Position numbers and translations under genes: made by a program
The notes under the pieces: model-generated
The model's input: only the letters and a program-made list of their open reading frames with translations
What the model was told of the DNA's origin: nothing
Database searches by the model: none
In this document: positions 1 through 10,458 of the stretch, one piece after another
How positions within the stretch are numbered: the stretch's first letter is position 1
How the letters are laid out: each line of letters opens with the position of its first letter
Origin: Burkholderiales bacterium
Lineage (GTDB): Bacteria > Pseudomonadota > Gammaproteobacteria > Burkholderiales > Casimicrobiaceae
Direction of reading: 5' to 3'
NCBI GenBank assembly: GCA_017880805.1
Contig: JADGRP010000069.1
Coordinates: 1 to 39,909 of the forward strand
Length of the DNA: 39,909 bases

Positions 1-584
1 CCCTCGCGCTTGCCAAGTCGCGTGGCCGGCTTACCGCGGAAGACGAAGCGCGCTGGTTGCGCGACCTGCGTCATTTGCCCAGCGCGATCCAATCGGTATT
101 GGCGCTGGAGCCGGCGATCATCGCCTGGGCCGAGCAGTTTGCAAAAAAGCAGAATGCGCTTTTCCTCGGCCGCGGCCTGCACTACCCGATAGCGCTCGAG
201 GGCGCGCTCAAGCTCAAGGAAATCTCCTACATCCACGGCGAGGCCTACCCCGCCGGAGAGCTCAAGCACGGGCCCCTTGCGCTGGTCGATTCCAATATGC
301 CGGTCGTCGCCATCGCGCCCAACGACGCGCTGCTCGACAAGCTCAAGTCGAACCTGCAGGAAGTCCGCGCACGCGGTGGCGAGCTGTATGTCATTGCCGA
401 CGCGGACAGCAATATCGAAACGAGCGATGGAGTCCACGTATTGCGCCTGCCGGAACACGCGGGCTTGCTCTCACCTATCGTACACACCATACCGCTGCAG
501 TTGCTCGCGTATCACACCGCGGTCATGCGGGGGACCGATGTCGACAAGCCGCGGAATCTTGCGAAGTCGGTGACGGTTGAGTAA
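1..584 (+). CDS. glmS: Glutamine--fructose-6-phosphate aminotransferase, C-terminal part (5' end outside window)
   Basis: GlmS makes glucosamine-6-phosphate from fructose-6-phosphate and glutamine, the first step toward UDP-GlcNAc for peptidoglycan and LPS. Only the last ~194 codons are present, read in frame from base 3, covering the second SIS (sugar isomerase) domain. Visible hallmarks are the [20 protein letters not shown] segment, the [17 protein letters not shown] segment that forms part of the sugar-binding site, and the family's typical C-terminus [12 protein letters not shown] followed by TAA. The N-terminal glutaminase domain with its Cys1 nucleophile lies upstream of the window, so nothing can be said about the start or promoter. 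The next gene begins 78 bp downstream. Identification is firm. Confidence 0.97.
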   Translation, partial: LALAKSRGRLTAEDEARWLRDLRHLPSAIQSVLALEPAIIAWAEQFAKKQNALFLGRGLHYPIALEGALKLKEISYIHGEAYPAGELKHGPLALVDSNMPVVAIAPNDALLDKLKSNLQEVRARGGELYVIADADSNIETSDGVHVLRLPEHAGLLSPIVHTIPLQLLAYHTAVMRGTDVDKPRNLAKSVTVE

Positions 585-662
585 ATGGTTCGTCAAGTCG
601 GGAGCGAGCATAGCGAACGTTGCTGGCCCAATCCGAAAGCTGGCACCGGCGGTGAGAGTCGG

Positions 663-1025
663 ATGAAGCCCGGCGTCCAATTCCGCCTTCGCATCCGCAA
701 CGGCGACGACATCGCCGTCGGCCCGGGGAAAATCGAGCTTCTCGAGGCCATCGCCAACACCGGGTCGATTACCGCGGCGGCGAAGTCGCTCAGCATGTCG
801 TACCGCCGCGCGTGGTTGCTGGTCGACACGATGAATCGCTGCTTCAAGTCTCGCGTTGTGGAGACCGAGGCCGGGGGAAAACGCGGCGGTGGGACGCGGC
901 TTACCGCGCTGGGCGCGCAGCTCGTGCGCTCCTACCGTCTCATCGAGACGCGCGCCGCGAAAGCCGGCGCGACGGAGATCGCGACGCTGACACGCTTGCT
1001 GGCTCATCCCTCCAAGGCACGCTAG
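663..1025 (+). CDS. ModE-type winged helix-turn-helix DNA-binding protein, HTH only
   Basis: A 120-residue protein that resembles the N-terminal DNA-binding domain of the molybdate regulator ModE. It has the segment around LLEAIANTGSITAAAKSLSM followed by SYRRAWLLVDTMN, which is the LysR-like wHTH of ModE, and a GGKRGGGTRLTALG wing. The C-terminal molybdate-binding TOBE/MOP domains of full ModE (~260 aa) are absent, as in many stand-alone ModE-N proteins, so molybdate sensing cannot be assumed. The ATG at 663 is preferred because family similarity begins there, although the frame is open back to 585. It lies between glmS and gshB on the same strand, 77 bp before gshB. No mod transport genes are visible. 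Role: probable transcription regulator, target unknown. Confidence 0.8.
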   Translation: MKPGVQFRLRIRNGDDIAVGPGKIELLEAIANTGSITAAAKSLSMSYRRAWLLVDTMNRCFKSRVVETEAGGKRGGGTRLTALGAQLVRSYRLIETRAAKAGATEIATLTRLLAHPSKAR

Positions 1026-1102
1026 ACCGGCGCAATATCGTGCCGACCGGCACACGTGCAGATTTGCGGTACGATGGCGCCGCCAACATCCTCCACCGAG
1101 CC

Positions 1103-2062
1103 ATGGAATTCGCTTTTATCCTCGATCCGCTCGATGCGCTCAAGGCCTACAAGGACACGAGCGTGTCGATGATGCGCGCGCTGCAGTCCCGTGGCGCGAC
1201 GCTTTTCGCCCTCGAAACCGCCGAGCTTTTCTGGACCGCGGCGGCGACGCAGGCGAAGGTCAGGCCACTCACCGTGACCGACGACGATCACGATTGGTAT
1301 CGCGTCGGCGAGGCGTTGATTCGGCCGCTGACGTCTTTCGACGCGGTCGTGATGCGCAAGGACCCGCCCTTCGACATGGAATACGTCTACTCGACGTATT
1401 TGCTCGAGGCCGCGGAAGAGGAAGGCGCGCTCGTGCTCAATCGCCCGCGCGCGGTACGCGATCACAACGAGAAGATGGCCATCACGCGTTTTTCCGAGTT
1501 CACGGTGCCGACGCTGGTCGCCCGGGATCCCGGAATGCTCGGTGCATTCATCGATCAATACAAGGATGTGATCCTGAAGCCGCTCGACGGCATGGGTGGC
1601 GCGTCGATTTTCCGGGTGCGCATCGACGATCCGAACCGGAACGTGATCATCGAGACGCTGGCGAAATACGGTGCGCAGACGGTCATGGCGCAGCGCTTCA
1701 TTCCCGAGATCGTCGACGGCGACAAGCGCATCGTGCTGATCGACGGCAAGCCGGTTCCGCATGCGTTGGCGCGCATTCCCAAGCCGGGCGAAACCCGGGG
1801 CAATCTCGCGGTTGGCGGCAAAGGCGTGGTGCGCCCGCTCACCGCGCGCGATCGCGAGATCGCGGAAAGCGTCGGTCCCAAGCTTGCAGCCGAAGGACTG
1901 TTCGTGGTCGGACTCGACGTCATAGGCGACTTCCTGACCGAAGTAAACGTCACCAGCCCGACCGGTTTCGTCGAAATCACGAAGCAGACCGGGTTCGACG
2001 TCGCGGGCACATTTGCCGATGCCGTCGAAGCCCTTGTTCGAAGCAGGCGCCGCGCCCGCTGA
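1103..2062 (+). CDS. gshB: Glutathione synthetase (ATP-grasp)
   Basis: GshB ligates glycine to gamma-glutamylcysteine with ATP, the second step of glutathione synthesis in the cytoplasm. The 319-residue product matches the usual length (~316). It starts MEFAFILDPLDALKAYKDTS, typical of the N-terminal domain. The ATP-grasp region includes LKPLDGMGGASIFR, the RFIPEIVDGDKRIVLIDG strand and the Mg-binding FLTEVNVTSPTGF segment near the end. The frame is open further upstream to 812, but homology begins at ATG 1103. gshA is not in the window. The pairing of gshB with a downstream EIIA-Man/HPr/EI set is a common betaproteobacterial arrangement. Confidence 0.96.
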   Translation: MEFAFILDPLDALKAYKDTSVSMMRALQSRGATLFALETAELFWTAAATQAKVRPLTVTDDDHDWYRVGEALIRPLTSFDAVVMRKDPPFDMEYVYSTYLLEAAEEEGALVLNRPRAVRDHNEKMAITRFSEFTVPTLVARDPGMLGAFIDQYKDVILKPLDGMGGASIFRVRIDDPNRNVIIETLAKYGAQTVMAQRFIPEIVDGDKRIVLIDGKPVPHALARIPKPGETRGNLAVGGKGVVRPLTARDREIAESVGPKLAAEGLFVVGLDVIGDFLTEVNVTSPTGFVEITKQTGFDVAGTFADAVEALVRSRRRAR

Positions 2063-2237
2063 TCGCTCCAGGTACCGCCAACATCTAAGGCGCAGCGCGG
2101 AAGCCGACGCAAGCGCGTGCTAACATGAATGCCGGGCGGAAAGAGCGTTTGGAGGACAATAGTGCGTGCCGCCGGAGGGGCGGCTTTCGCCAGCTTGGGG
2201 GACCGCATGCGCGGGTGCGCCGGTTCCGGGAGACTCC

Positions 2238-2651
2238 ATGATCGGCATTCTCATTGTCGCGCACGATACCTTGGGCGAAAGCCTGATTCGCGCGGTGACC
2301 CACGTGCTGGCGGTACGTCCTCCACAATTCGAGACGCTTGCCGTTCGTGCCACCGATGACCCGCTCGACCTGCTGCCGCAAGCGCGCGCGCTCATCAAGT
2401 CGCTCGACACCGGCGACGGTGTCCTAATCTTCTCCGACATCTATGGTGCGACGCCGTGCAATCTTGCGACAAAACTGCTGCAGCCCGGCCGCATCGAGGG
2501 CGTTGCCGGCGTCAATCTGCCGATGCTGGTGCGAGCGTTTACCTACCGCAGCAGAGGCATGGACACCATGATCAAAAAGGCCATCAGCGGAGGATGCGAC
2601 GGCGTACTCCACGTCGGGACGGACTCGGTCTATGCAACATCGAGAGATTGA
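2238..2651 (+). CDS. PTS EIIA component, mannose/fructose type
   Basis: A 137-residue stand-alone EIIA of the mannose family. It begins MIGILIVAHDTLGESL, and His9 is the predicted phosphorylation site that accepts phosphate from HPr (His10 in E. coli ManX). The segment VLIFSDIYGATPCN is the second conserved patch. A good ribosome site (GGGAG, five bases before ATG) supports the start at 2238 rather than the longer open frame from 2166. It overlaps ptsH by 20 bp, implying translational coupling. No EIIB, EIIC or EIID gene is nearby, so this is probably the regulatory PTS typical of betaproteobacteria rather than a sugar importer; that last point is inference. The 175-bp gap before it holds no convincing gene. 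Confidence 0.93.
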   Translation: MIGILIVAHDTLGESLIRAVTHVLAVRPPQFETLAVRATDDPLDLLPQARALIKSLDTGDGVLIFSDIYGATPCNLATKLLQPGRIEGVAGVNLPMLVRAFTYRSRGMDTMIKKAISGGCDGVLHVGTDSVYATSRD

Positions 2652-2901
2652 AATCGTCAATAAGCTTGGCCTGCACGCGCGTGCGTCGGCCAAGCTGACG
2701 CAACTCGCCGCCAAGTATCAATGCGACGTGTCGCTGGCGCGCAGCGGCCGCAAAGTCAACGCCAAGAGCATCATGGGCGTGATGATGCTTGCCGCGGGCA
2801 TGGGCAGTCGCATCACGCTCGAAACTGATGGTCCGGACGAAGCGGAAGCGATGGACGCGATTATTGTGTTGATCGGGGATTGTTTTGGTGAGGGGCAGTG
2901 A
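2632..2901 (+). CDS. ptsH: Phosphocarrier protein HPr
   Basis: HPr shuttles phosphate from enzyme I to EIIA proteins. The 89-residue length is standard. His15 lies in the active-site motif LGLHARASAKL and is the residue phosphorylated by EI. Ser46, in NAKSIMGVMML, is the regulatory serine targeted by HPr kinase/phosphorylase, an enzyme common in betaproteobacteria but not seen here. The ORF begins inside the 3' end of the EIIA gene (20-bp overlap). Unusually, the partner gene ptsI does not follow at once: 414 bp carrying a palindromic repeat separate them. Confidence 0.97.
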   Translation: MQHREIEIVNKLGLHARASAKLTQLAAKYQCDVSLARSGRKVNAKSIMGVMMLAAGMGSRITLETDGPDEAEAMDAIIVLIGDCFGEGQ

Positions 2902-2946
2902 GTTGCCCGGCACTAGGAAGGTGCGTAACGCGCGAATTCTTGAGTT

Positions 2947-3034
2947 CGTCATTCCCGCTCACTTTGGTAACTGAGCGGGAACCCATGGGCTCTTGACGGT
3001 CGCAAAATGGATTCCCGCCTTCGCGGGGATGACG
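2947..3034. repeat. Intergenic palindromic repeat, copy A
   Basis: An ~88-bp imperfect palindrome. Its outer arms CGTCATTCCCGC and GCGGGGATGACG are complementary apart from one G-U pair, and an internal ATTCCCGCCTTCGCGGGGAT hairpin lies at the right end. The same sequence family recurs at 8313 and 14685. It occupies the ptsH-ptsI gap. The rest of that gap (2902-2946 and 3035-3315) shows no gene that I can support. Confidence 0.75.
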
Positions 3035-3315
3035 GGAATGTGAAGGAGTCGACACGCATTTCCGTAATACCAAGTAATACAATGGCGCGGCGCGATCTTT
3101 GTTACTGACGTGACGCACGCGTCGGGAACCAATGCAAGGAAACGGGGATCAATGAACGAGTGTCTGCCGCGTTCGGTCGCTGAAGCTCCTTCCAGCTTCA
3201 CTGCAGCACACGCAAGCGCAGGCAAGCGAAACGGCCGCCGATCAAACGCTGGTTGCATCAGCCCCATGGTCTTAGCGAGCGCAATGTCCCCCGAAATCAA
3301 ACCCTTCGCACGCCC

Positions 3316-5049
3316 ATGAGCTTTATCCTACACGGCATCGGCGTGACGGGCGGGATCGCCATCGGGCGCGCGCAGCTCGTTTCGCACGCCACGCTCGAAG
3401 TTGCTCACTACGCCATCCGCCCCGAGCAGGTGCCGGCGGAAATCGCGCGCCTGACGCAGGCGATTCATGCGGTGCAAAAGGAACTCGAGGGCCTGCATGG
3501 CGCCATGACTTCGGGTGACGCTCCGGCGGAGTTCGGTGCATTCCTTGACGTGCACTGGATGATCCTCACCGACCCGACGATTTCCGAGACGCCCAAGCGG
3601 ATGATCGCCGAGTTGCACTGCAACGCGGAGTGGGCCCTCACCCAGCAGATGGCGGTCCTGGTCGAGCAATTCGATACGATCGAGGACCCGTACTTGCGCG
3701 AACGCAAGGCCGATGTGGTTCAGGTGGTCGAGCGGGTACTCAAGGTGTTGTTGGGCAAGCCCGGAGCCCTGCGCGCGTCGAGCGCCGAGGAACAGACCAT
3801 ACTCGTGGCACACGATCTGTCTCCGGCGGATGTCATCCAGTTCAAGACTCACCATTTCGCCGCGTTTCTGACCGATCTCGGAGGCGTCACCTCGCATACC
3901 GCGATCGTCGCCCGCAGTCTCAACGTGCCGGCCGTCGTCGCGACCCACAATGCGCGCGCGCTGATACGCGAGAACGAGCTCTTGATCGTCGACGGGGCCA
4001 AGAACGTCGTCATCGTCAATCCCGACCGATCGGTGCTTGCCGAATACAGACTCAAGCAGGGCGAGTTCGAGATCGAGCGCAAGAAACTCAAGCGGCTGAA
4101 GACGACGCGGCCGACGACGCTCGACGGGCTGGAAATCGAATTGTTCGCGAACATCGAGCTCCCGGACGATCTCACGCAAGCGCTGGAGAACGGCGCCACC
4201 GGCGTCGGATTGTTTCGAAGCGAGTTCCTGTTTCTCAATCGCCAGGGGCTGCCCTCGGAGGACGAGCAGTTCGAGGCCTACCGTCAGGTCGCGGCCGGGA
4301 TGGACGGCAGGCCGGTGACGGTGCGCACTTTCGATCTTGGCGCCGATAAACACAAGGAAGGACTCGACGGGCTTTCCCGCGTCGCGCCGAACCCTGCGCT
4401 CGGCTTGCGCGCTATCCGGTTCTGTCTGGCCGAGCCGAAACTGTTTATTACCCAACTCCGGGCGATCTTGCGCGCATCGCAATACGGCAATATCAATATC
4501 CTGGTACCGATGCTGGTGTCCGCCGCGGAGATCGACCAGACCCTGGTCATGATCGCGCGCGCCAAGGACAGCTTGCGCGAGCAGGGCGTACCGTTCGACG
4601 CCGGCATCAAGGTTGGCGGGATGATCGAGATACCGGCGGCGGTGCTCGGCATCGGCACCTTCATCCGGCGACTCGACTTTCTGTCGATCGGCACCAACGA
4701 TCTGATCCAATACACGCTGGCCGTCGATCGCGCCGACGAAGCCGTGTCGCATCTTTACGATCCCTTGCATCCGGCGGTGCTGAGACTGATCGCCATGGCC
4801 ATCGACACGGCCAACAAGGCCAATGTTCCGATTGCCGTCTGCGGCGAAATGGCGGGCGATCTCCGGCTCACGCGCATGCTGCTGGGCATGGGCTTGCGCC
4901 ACTTTTCGATGCATCCGGCCCATCTGCTCGAGGTCAAGCAGCGTGTGCTCGGCAGCGACGCCGCCGCATTGCGGCCGATGGTCAACCGCATGCGACGGAG
5001 CGACGATCCAGAGAGGGTCGCGGAGCTGCTCGACAGACTCAACGATTGA
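3316..5049 (+). CDS. ptsI: Phosphoenolpyruvate--protein phosphotransferase (PTS enzyme I)
   Basis: Enzyme I takes phosphate from phosphoenolpyruvate and passes it to HPr. The 577-residue product fits the family (575 in E. coli). The phospho-accepting His194 sits in GGVTSHTAIVAR. The PEP-binding TIM barrel carries Arg301 in GLFRSEFL, the SIGTNDLIQYTLAVDR segment and Cys509 in AVCGEMAGD. ATG 3316 is chosen because homology starts at FILHGIGVTGGIAIGRA; upstream in-frame codons to 3253 look non-coding, and the ribosome site is weak. The 414-bp spacer after ptsH suggests either a long cotranscript or a separate promoter. Confidence 0.97.
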   Translation: MSFILHGIGVTGGIAIGRAQLVSHATLEVAHYAIRPEQVPAEIARLTQAIHAVQKELEGLHGAMTSGDAPAEFGAFLDVHWMILTDPTISETPKRMIAELHCNAEWALTQQMAVLVEQFDTIEDPYLRERKADVVQVVERVLKVLLGKPGALRASSAEEQTILVAHDLSPADVIQFKTHHFAAFLTDLGGVTSHTAIVARSLNVPAVVATHNARALIRENELLIVDGAKNVVIVNPDRSVLAEYRLKQGEFEIERKKLKRLKTTRPTTLDGLEIELFANIELPDDLTQALENGATGVGLFRSEFLFLNRQGLPSEDEQFEAYRQVAAGMDGRPVTVRTFDLGADKHKEGLDGLSRVAPNPALGLRAIRFCLAEPKLFITQLRAILRASQYGNINILVPMLVSAAEIDQTLVMIARAKDSLREQGVPFDAGIKVGGMIEIPAAVLGIGTFIRRLDFLSIGTNDLIQYTLAVDRADEAVSHLYDPLHPAVLRLIAMAIDTANKANVPIAVCGEMAGDLRLTRMLLGMGLRHFSMHPAHLLEVKQRVLGSDAAALRPMVNRMRRSDDPERVAELLDRLND

Positions 5050-5079
5050 CAACGCCCAGGATGCGTCGTACCGTGACAG

Positions 5080-5136
5080 TCGCGCCGATTTGAGGATCAG
5101 CTTGCGGGCGCGTTATAAATTCGGCTAAAGCGGCGA
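5080..5136 (+). ncRNA. SAM-II (SAM-alpha) riboswitch aptamer candidate, metX leader
   Basis: The leader between ptsI and metX carries the layout of the SAM-II class. There is a P1 helix with CGCGCC (5081-5086) pairing to GGCGCG (5107-5112). The conserved loop GATTT follows the 5' strand, then TTATAAA (5113-5119) and GGCTAAA (5123-5129) follow the 3' strand. The published SAM-II fold has the same order of elements: CGCG stem, GAUUU, GCGCG stem, GAUAAA, GCUAAA. SAM-II RNAs bind S-adenosylmethionine and repress methionine genes, metX being a classical target. I could not confirm the pseudoknot helix by eye; the loop here is a few bases longer than in the founding example. A terminator follows at 5144. 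Confidence 0.82.
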
Positions 5137-5143
5137 GGTTCAT

Positions 5144-5176
5144 CCGACCCGATTAGCGCAAGCTGGTCGGGTTTTT
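5144..5176 (+). terminator. Rho-independent terminator of the metX leader, with antiterminator complement
   Basis: The stem CCGACC (5144-5149) pairs with GGTCGG (5165-5170), an inner AGC-GCAA-GCT hairpin caps it, and a run of five T follows (5172-5176). Bases 5157-5168 are also complementary to aptamer bases 5095-5106: 12 pairs, one of them G-U. Pairing aptamer with terminator would break both, giving a plausible SAM-controlled off switch: SAM bound favours the aptamer and terminator, SAM absent favours the antiterminator and read-through into metX. Confidence 0.85.
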
Positions 5177-5227
5177 GTCTTTCAGCGCCGGTGCCTTGCA
5201 AGTAAACGTTATCGGACTTTGAGCCCC

Positions 5228-6355
5228 GTGACTCCACTAAGCACTTCGGTAGGCATTGTCACGCCGCAGCGCGCGACGTTCACCGAATCGCTCGCGCTGC
5301 AATCGGGCGCCTCGCTGCCCGGGTTCGAACTCGTCTACGAGACCTATGGCTCGCTCAACGCCGAGCGCTCGAACGCAATCCTGATCTGCCACGCGCTGAA
5401 CGCTTCGCACCATGTCGCCGGCACCTATGAGGGCGAATCCGAAAGCGAAGGCTGGTGGGACAACATGGTAGGACCCGGCAAGGCGATCGACACCGATCGC
5501 TTTTTCGTGATCGGCGTCAACAATCTCGGCAGTTGCTTCGGCTCGACCGGTCCCGCGTCGATCAATCTGGCGACCGGAAGACCATGGGGCTCGGATTTTC
5601 CTATCGTTACGGTGGAGGATTGGGTCGACGCTCAAGCGAGGCTCGCCGACCGCCTTGGCGTCCAGCGCCTCGCGGCGGTGATGGGCGGCAGTCTCGGCGG
5701 CATGCAGGCGCTGGCTTGGGCCATACGCTTTCCGCAGCGGATCGCGCGCGCTCTGGTCATTGCCGCCGCGCCGAACCTCTCGGCCCAGAACATCGCGTTC
5801 AACGAAGTGGCGCGAGCCGCGATCATGACCGATCCGGAGTTTCACGACGGCAAGTTCTACGATTACGGCGTCAAGCCGGTACGGGGCTTGCGTGTCGCGC
5901 GCATGATCGGCCACATCACCTACATTTCCGACGAGCAGATGGCGGAGCGATTTGGGCGGCAGTTGCGGGACGGCCTCAATTTCTCGTTCGCGCCGGAGTT
6001 TCAGATCGAGTCGTACCTGCGTTACCAGGGTGAAAAGTTCGCCGAGTATTACGATGCGAACACGTACCTGCGGATTACCAAGGCGCTCGACTATTTCGAC
6101 CCGGCGGCAGCCACCGGCGGCGATCTCGCACGCGCGCTTGCGCCGGCAACTTGCGGATTTCTGGTCATTTCATTCACTACCGATTGGCGATTTTCGCCGG
6201 CGCGTTCGCGCGAGATCGTCAAGGCGCTGGTCGATAATCGCAAGGACGTCTGTTACGCCGAAATCGACGCGCCGCACGGACACGACGCTTTTCTGCTCGA
6301 CACGCCGCAGTATCACGCGATCGTGCGCGCATTCCTGGATCGTTTGGCGCCATGA
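5228..6355 (+). CDS. metX: Homoserine O-acyltransferase (MetX)
   Basis: MetX acylates homoserine in the first committed step of methionine synthesis. It is an alpha/beta-hydrolase: the nucleophile Ser155 lies in [13 protein letters not shown], Asp319 in [14 protein letters not shown], and His352 in [11 protein letters not shown], forming the expected triad. [12 protein letters not shown] is the family oxyanion/substrate segment. Many proteobacterial MetX enzymes use succinyl-CoA rather than acetyl-CoA; I do not assign the donor. The start is uncertain: GTG 5228 (375 aa) is favoured for spacing from a weak GGAC site, while TTG 5219 would add three residues. It overlaps metW by 4 bp (ATGA) and is preceded by the SAM-II candidate, consistent with control by SAM. 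Confidence 0.95.
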   Translation: MTPLSTSVGIVTPQRATFTESLALQSGASLPGFELVYETYGSLNAERSNAILICHALNASHHVAGTYEGESESEGWWDNMVGPGKAIDTDRFFVIGVNNLGSCFGSTGPASINLATGRPWGSDFPIVTVEDWVDAQARLADRLGVQRLAAVMGGSLGGMQALAWAIRFPQRIARALVIAAAPNLSAQNIAFNEVARAAIMTDPEFHDGKFYDYGVKPVRGLRVARMIGHITYISDEQMAERFGRQLRDGLNFSFAPEFQIESYLRYQGEKFAEYYDANTYLRITKALDYFDPAAATGGDLARALAPATCGFLVISFTTDWRFSPARSREIVKALVDNRKDVCYAEIDAPHGHDAFLLDTPQYHAIVRAFLDRLAP

Positions 6356-6942
6356 GCTATTCGACACGCGCGGACTTTTCGACTATCGCCGGGTGGATCC
6401 AGCCGAGCGCGCGGGTGCTCGATCTGGGCTGCGGCGACGGCAATCTGCTCGCCTATTTGCGCGATTCGCGTGGCGTGGTGGGCTACGGCATCGAAATCGA
6501 CGATGGAGGAGTGCTCGCGTCCATCGGCAATGGCATCAACGTCATTCAGAGCGACCTGGAGAGCGGCCTCGCCGGTTTCGACGACCAGTCGTTCGACAGC
6601 GTGATCCTGTCGCAGACGCTGCAGGCCATGCGCCACACCGAGCAGATCGTGATGGAAATGCTGCGCGTCGGCCGCGAGGCTATCGTGACCTTTCCCAATT
6701 TCGGTTACTGGTCGCACCGCTTGCAGGTGCTTCGCGGACGGATGCCGGTGTCCGGAAATCTTCCCTATCAATGGTACGACACGCCGAATATTCACCTCTG
6801 CACTGTTGCCGACTTCGATGAGTTCTGCGACGAGCGCGGCTTTCATGTGCTCGAACGCGTCGTGTTGCGCGACGCGCGGCGCGTGAACATCTTCCCCAAC
6901 CTGCTCGGCGTATTGGCGATCTATCGCTTCCGCCGCGGATGA
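6352..6942 (+). CDS. metW: Methionine biosynthesis protein MetW
   Basis: MetW is a class I SAM-dependent-methyltransferase-like protein that accompanies MetX in many proteobacteria and supports homoserine acylation. Its exact biochemical role is not settled. The 196-residue product shows the SAM-binding motif [15 protein letters not shown] at residues ~22-36 and the MetW-typical [15 protein letters not shown] and [13 protein letters not shown] segments. Its start overlaps the metX stop (ATGA), so the two are almost certainly co-translated and would share the upstream riboswitch. Confidence 0.95.
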   Translation: MSYSTRADFSTIAGWIQPSARVLDLGCGDGNLLAYLRDSRGVVGYGIEIDDGGVLASIGNGINVIQSDLESGLAGFDDQSFDSVILSQTLQAMRHTEQIVMEMLRVGREAIVTFPNFGYWSHRLQVLRGRMPVSGNLPYQWYDTPNIHLCTVADFDEFCDERGFHVLERVVLRDARRVNIFPNLLGVLAIYRFRRG

Positions 6943-6981
6943 GCGGGTCACCGTCCGGCCGGCGCCACGATAGTGCACGGT

Positions 6982-6987
6982 TACAAT
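6982..6987 (+). promoter_or_regulatory. Possible -10 element for ampG
   Basis: TACAAT lies seven bases before the preferred ampG ATG (6995). No good -35 is visible. If it is used, the transcript would start at or next to the start codon. Confidence 0.4.
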
Positions 6988-6994
6988 GCGGGCG

Positions 6995-8251
6995 ATGACA
7001 CGCCCGAAAAAGCGTCTCTGGGAAGCGCTGGTCAACCGGCGGATGCTGATCTGCATCTTCACCGGCTTCAGTTCCGGCCTGCCGCTCTGGCTGCTGATCA
7101 ATCTTCTGCCGGCGTGGTTGCGTTCCGAACAGGTCGACTTGACGTCGATCGGCTTGTTCGCATTGATGCAACTGCCGTTCACCTGGAAATTTCTGTGGGC
7201 GCCCTTGCTCGACCGATACGCGCTGCCGATGCTCGGCCGCCGGCGCGGCTGGATGTTGGTCACGCAGATCGCGCTGCTGATCTCTATCCCGCTTTTTGGT
7301 TTGCTCGAGCCGAAGCTCGACCTCTGGACGATTGCCGGCCTGGCGGCGGTCGTGGCTTTTTTTTCCGCGAGCCAGGACATCGTACTCGACGCGTACCGGC
7401 GCGAGCTCCTGCCGGACTCCGAGCTCGGTTTAGGCACCTCGATCCACGTTCAGGCGTATCGCGTGTCGAGCCTCGTCCCGGGTGCGCTGGCGCTGGTGCT
7501 CGCCGACCATATCCCGTGGCATAGCGTATTCCTGATCACCGCGTTGTTCATGCTGCCTGGCATCGCCAACACGCTGCTCGTCTCGGAGCCGCTCCGATCG
7601 CGCAACGCGCCGCGAACGCTCACCGAAGCGGTGGTCGAGCCATTCCACGAATTCATCACCCGCGCGGGCTGGCATCAAGCCCTGCTCATGCTCGGGTTCA
7701 TTTTTCTCTACAACCTCGGCGCGAGCATGGCCACCGCGCTGGCGACTCCGTTCTATCTCGACATGGGATTTTCCAAGTCGGAGATCGGATTGATTGCCAA
7801 GAACGCCGGCTTATGGGCGAGCGTTGCCGGGGGTCTGCTGGGCGGCTTGTGGATGCTGCGAATCGGGATCAACCGGGCGCTGTGGCTTTTCGGCGCCGTT
7901 CAGGTGGTATCGATTCTGGGTTTTGCCTGGCTCGCTCATGCGCACCGTGCCGACCGGGCGCTGTTGGCGGTGGTGATCGGCTTCGAGGCGTTAGGCGTCG
8001 GTCTCGCGACCGCGGCATTCATTGCTTTTATCGCGCGAGCCACCGATCCGCGCTACACGGCCACGCAGTTCGCGTTGTTCACCAGCCTCGCGGTGGTTCC
8101 ACGAACCTTGATCAACGCGACGACGGGATGGATCGTGGAGCAGACCGGGTGGTTCGATTTTTTTCTGTTGTGTGTTGTCCTTGGATTGCCCGGGATGGCT
8201 TTGTTGTCGCGCGTTGCGCCGTGGAACGAGCCGATTAGCGTCGAGAATTGA
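6995..8251 (+). CDS. ampG: AmpG-family muropeptide permease (MFS)
   Basis: AmpG imports GlcNAc-anhydroMurNAc peptides across the inner membrane for cell-wall recycling. The 418-residue protein is hydrophobic throughout, with about twelve predicted helices. It opens with the family segment FTGFSSGLPLWLLINLLPAW and then FALMQLPFTWKFLWAPLLDR. Other AmpG-like stretches are FFSASQDIVLDAYRRELL and FALFTSLAVVPRTLINATTG. Two in-frame starts exist, 6986 and 6995; the first overlaps the TACAAT element, so 6995 is preferred. It lies 52 bp after metW and converges on yheS. Substrate assignment rests on family resemblance. Confidence 0.88.
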   Translation: MTRPKKRLWEALVNRRMLICIFTGFSSGLPLWLLINLLPAWLRSEQVDLTSIGLFALMQLPFTWKFLWAPLLDRYALPMLGRRRGWMLVTQIALLISIPLFGLLEPKLDLWTIAGLAAVVAFFSASQDIVLDAYRRELLPDSELGLGTSIHVQAYRVSSLVPGALALVLADHIPWHSVFLITALFMLPGIANTLLVSEPLRSRNAPRTLTEAVVEPFHEFITRAGWHQALLMLGFIFLYNLGASMATALATPFYLDMGFSKSEIGLIAKNAGLWASVAGGLLGGLWMLRIGINRALWLFGAVQVVSILGFAWLAHAHRADRALLAVVIGFEALGVGLATAAFIAFIARATDPRYTATQFALFTSLAVVPRTLINATTGWIVEQTGWFDFFLLCVVLGLPGMALLSRVAPWNEPISVEN

Positions 8252-8312
8252 CGCGGTGAGCGTTGCATTGCCTGATCATTACCGGCATTGGTGACGCCTT
8301 CCGCAAAACTGG

Positions 8313-8388
8313 CGTCATCCCCGCGAAAGCGGGGGGATCCATTTTTATCCGTAAAAATCCAGTGGATTCCCGCTTTCGCTGGAATGAG
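8313..8388. repeat. Intergenic palindromic repeat, copy B
   Basis: CGTCATCCCCGCGAAAGCGG at 8313 forms a short hairpin. It is followed after ~25 bp by the related inverted segment GGATTCCCGCTTTCGCTGGA. It is the same family as copies at 2947 and 14685, here between the convergent genes ampG and yheS. The rest of the 8252-8492 spacer holds no gene. Confidence 0.75.
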
Positions 8389-8492
8389 GAATTTTCGATT
8401 TGGGCGTCACGCAGCTCGCAACGATTCATAACGCGCGTCCTTGCGGCGGAGACGTGCGGACGCTATAGCGGACGCTAACGCGTGAGGAGTAG

Positions 8493-10418
<1,926 letters not shown>

Positions 10419-10458
10419 GATTGAAGCGCTGGCTGACGCCGTGCACCCGTGAAGAGGG

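Noticed and set aside
2168-2184. A GC hairpin GCCGCC-GGAGG-GGCGGC between gshB and the EIIA gene
   Set aside because: Six pairs and no T run; too little to call a terminator or RNA element in GC-rich DNA.
2129-2359. A 76-codon plus-strand ORF before the EIIA gene, with a GGAGG-like site near an internal GTG at 2162
   Set aside because: It runs out of frame through the EIIA start, has no recognisable domain, and EIIA has its own good ribosome site. Treated as chance.
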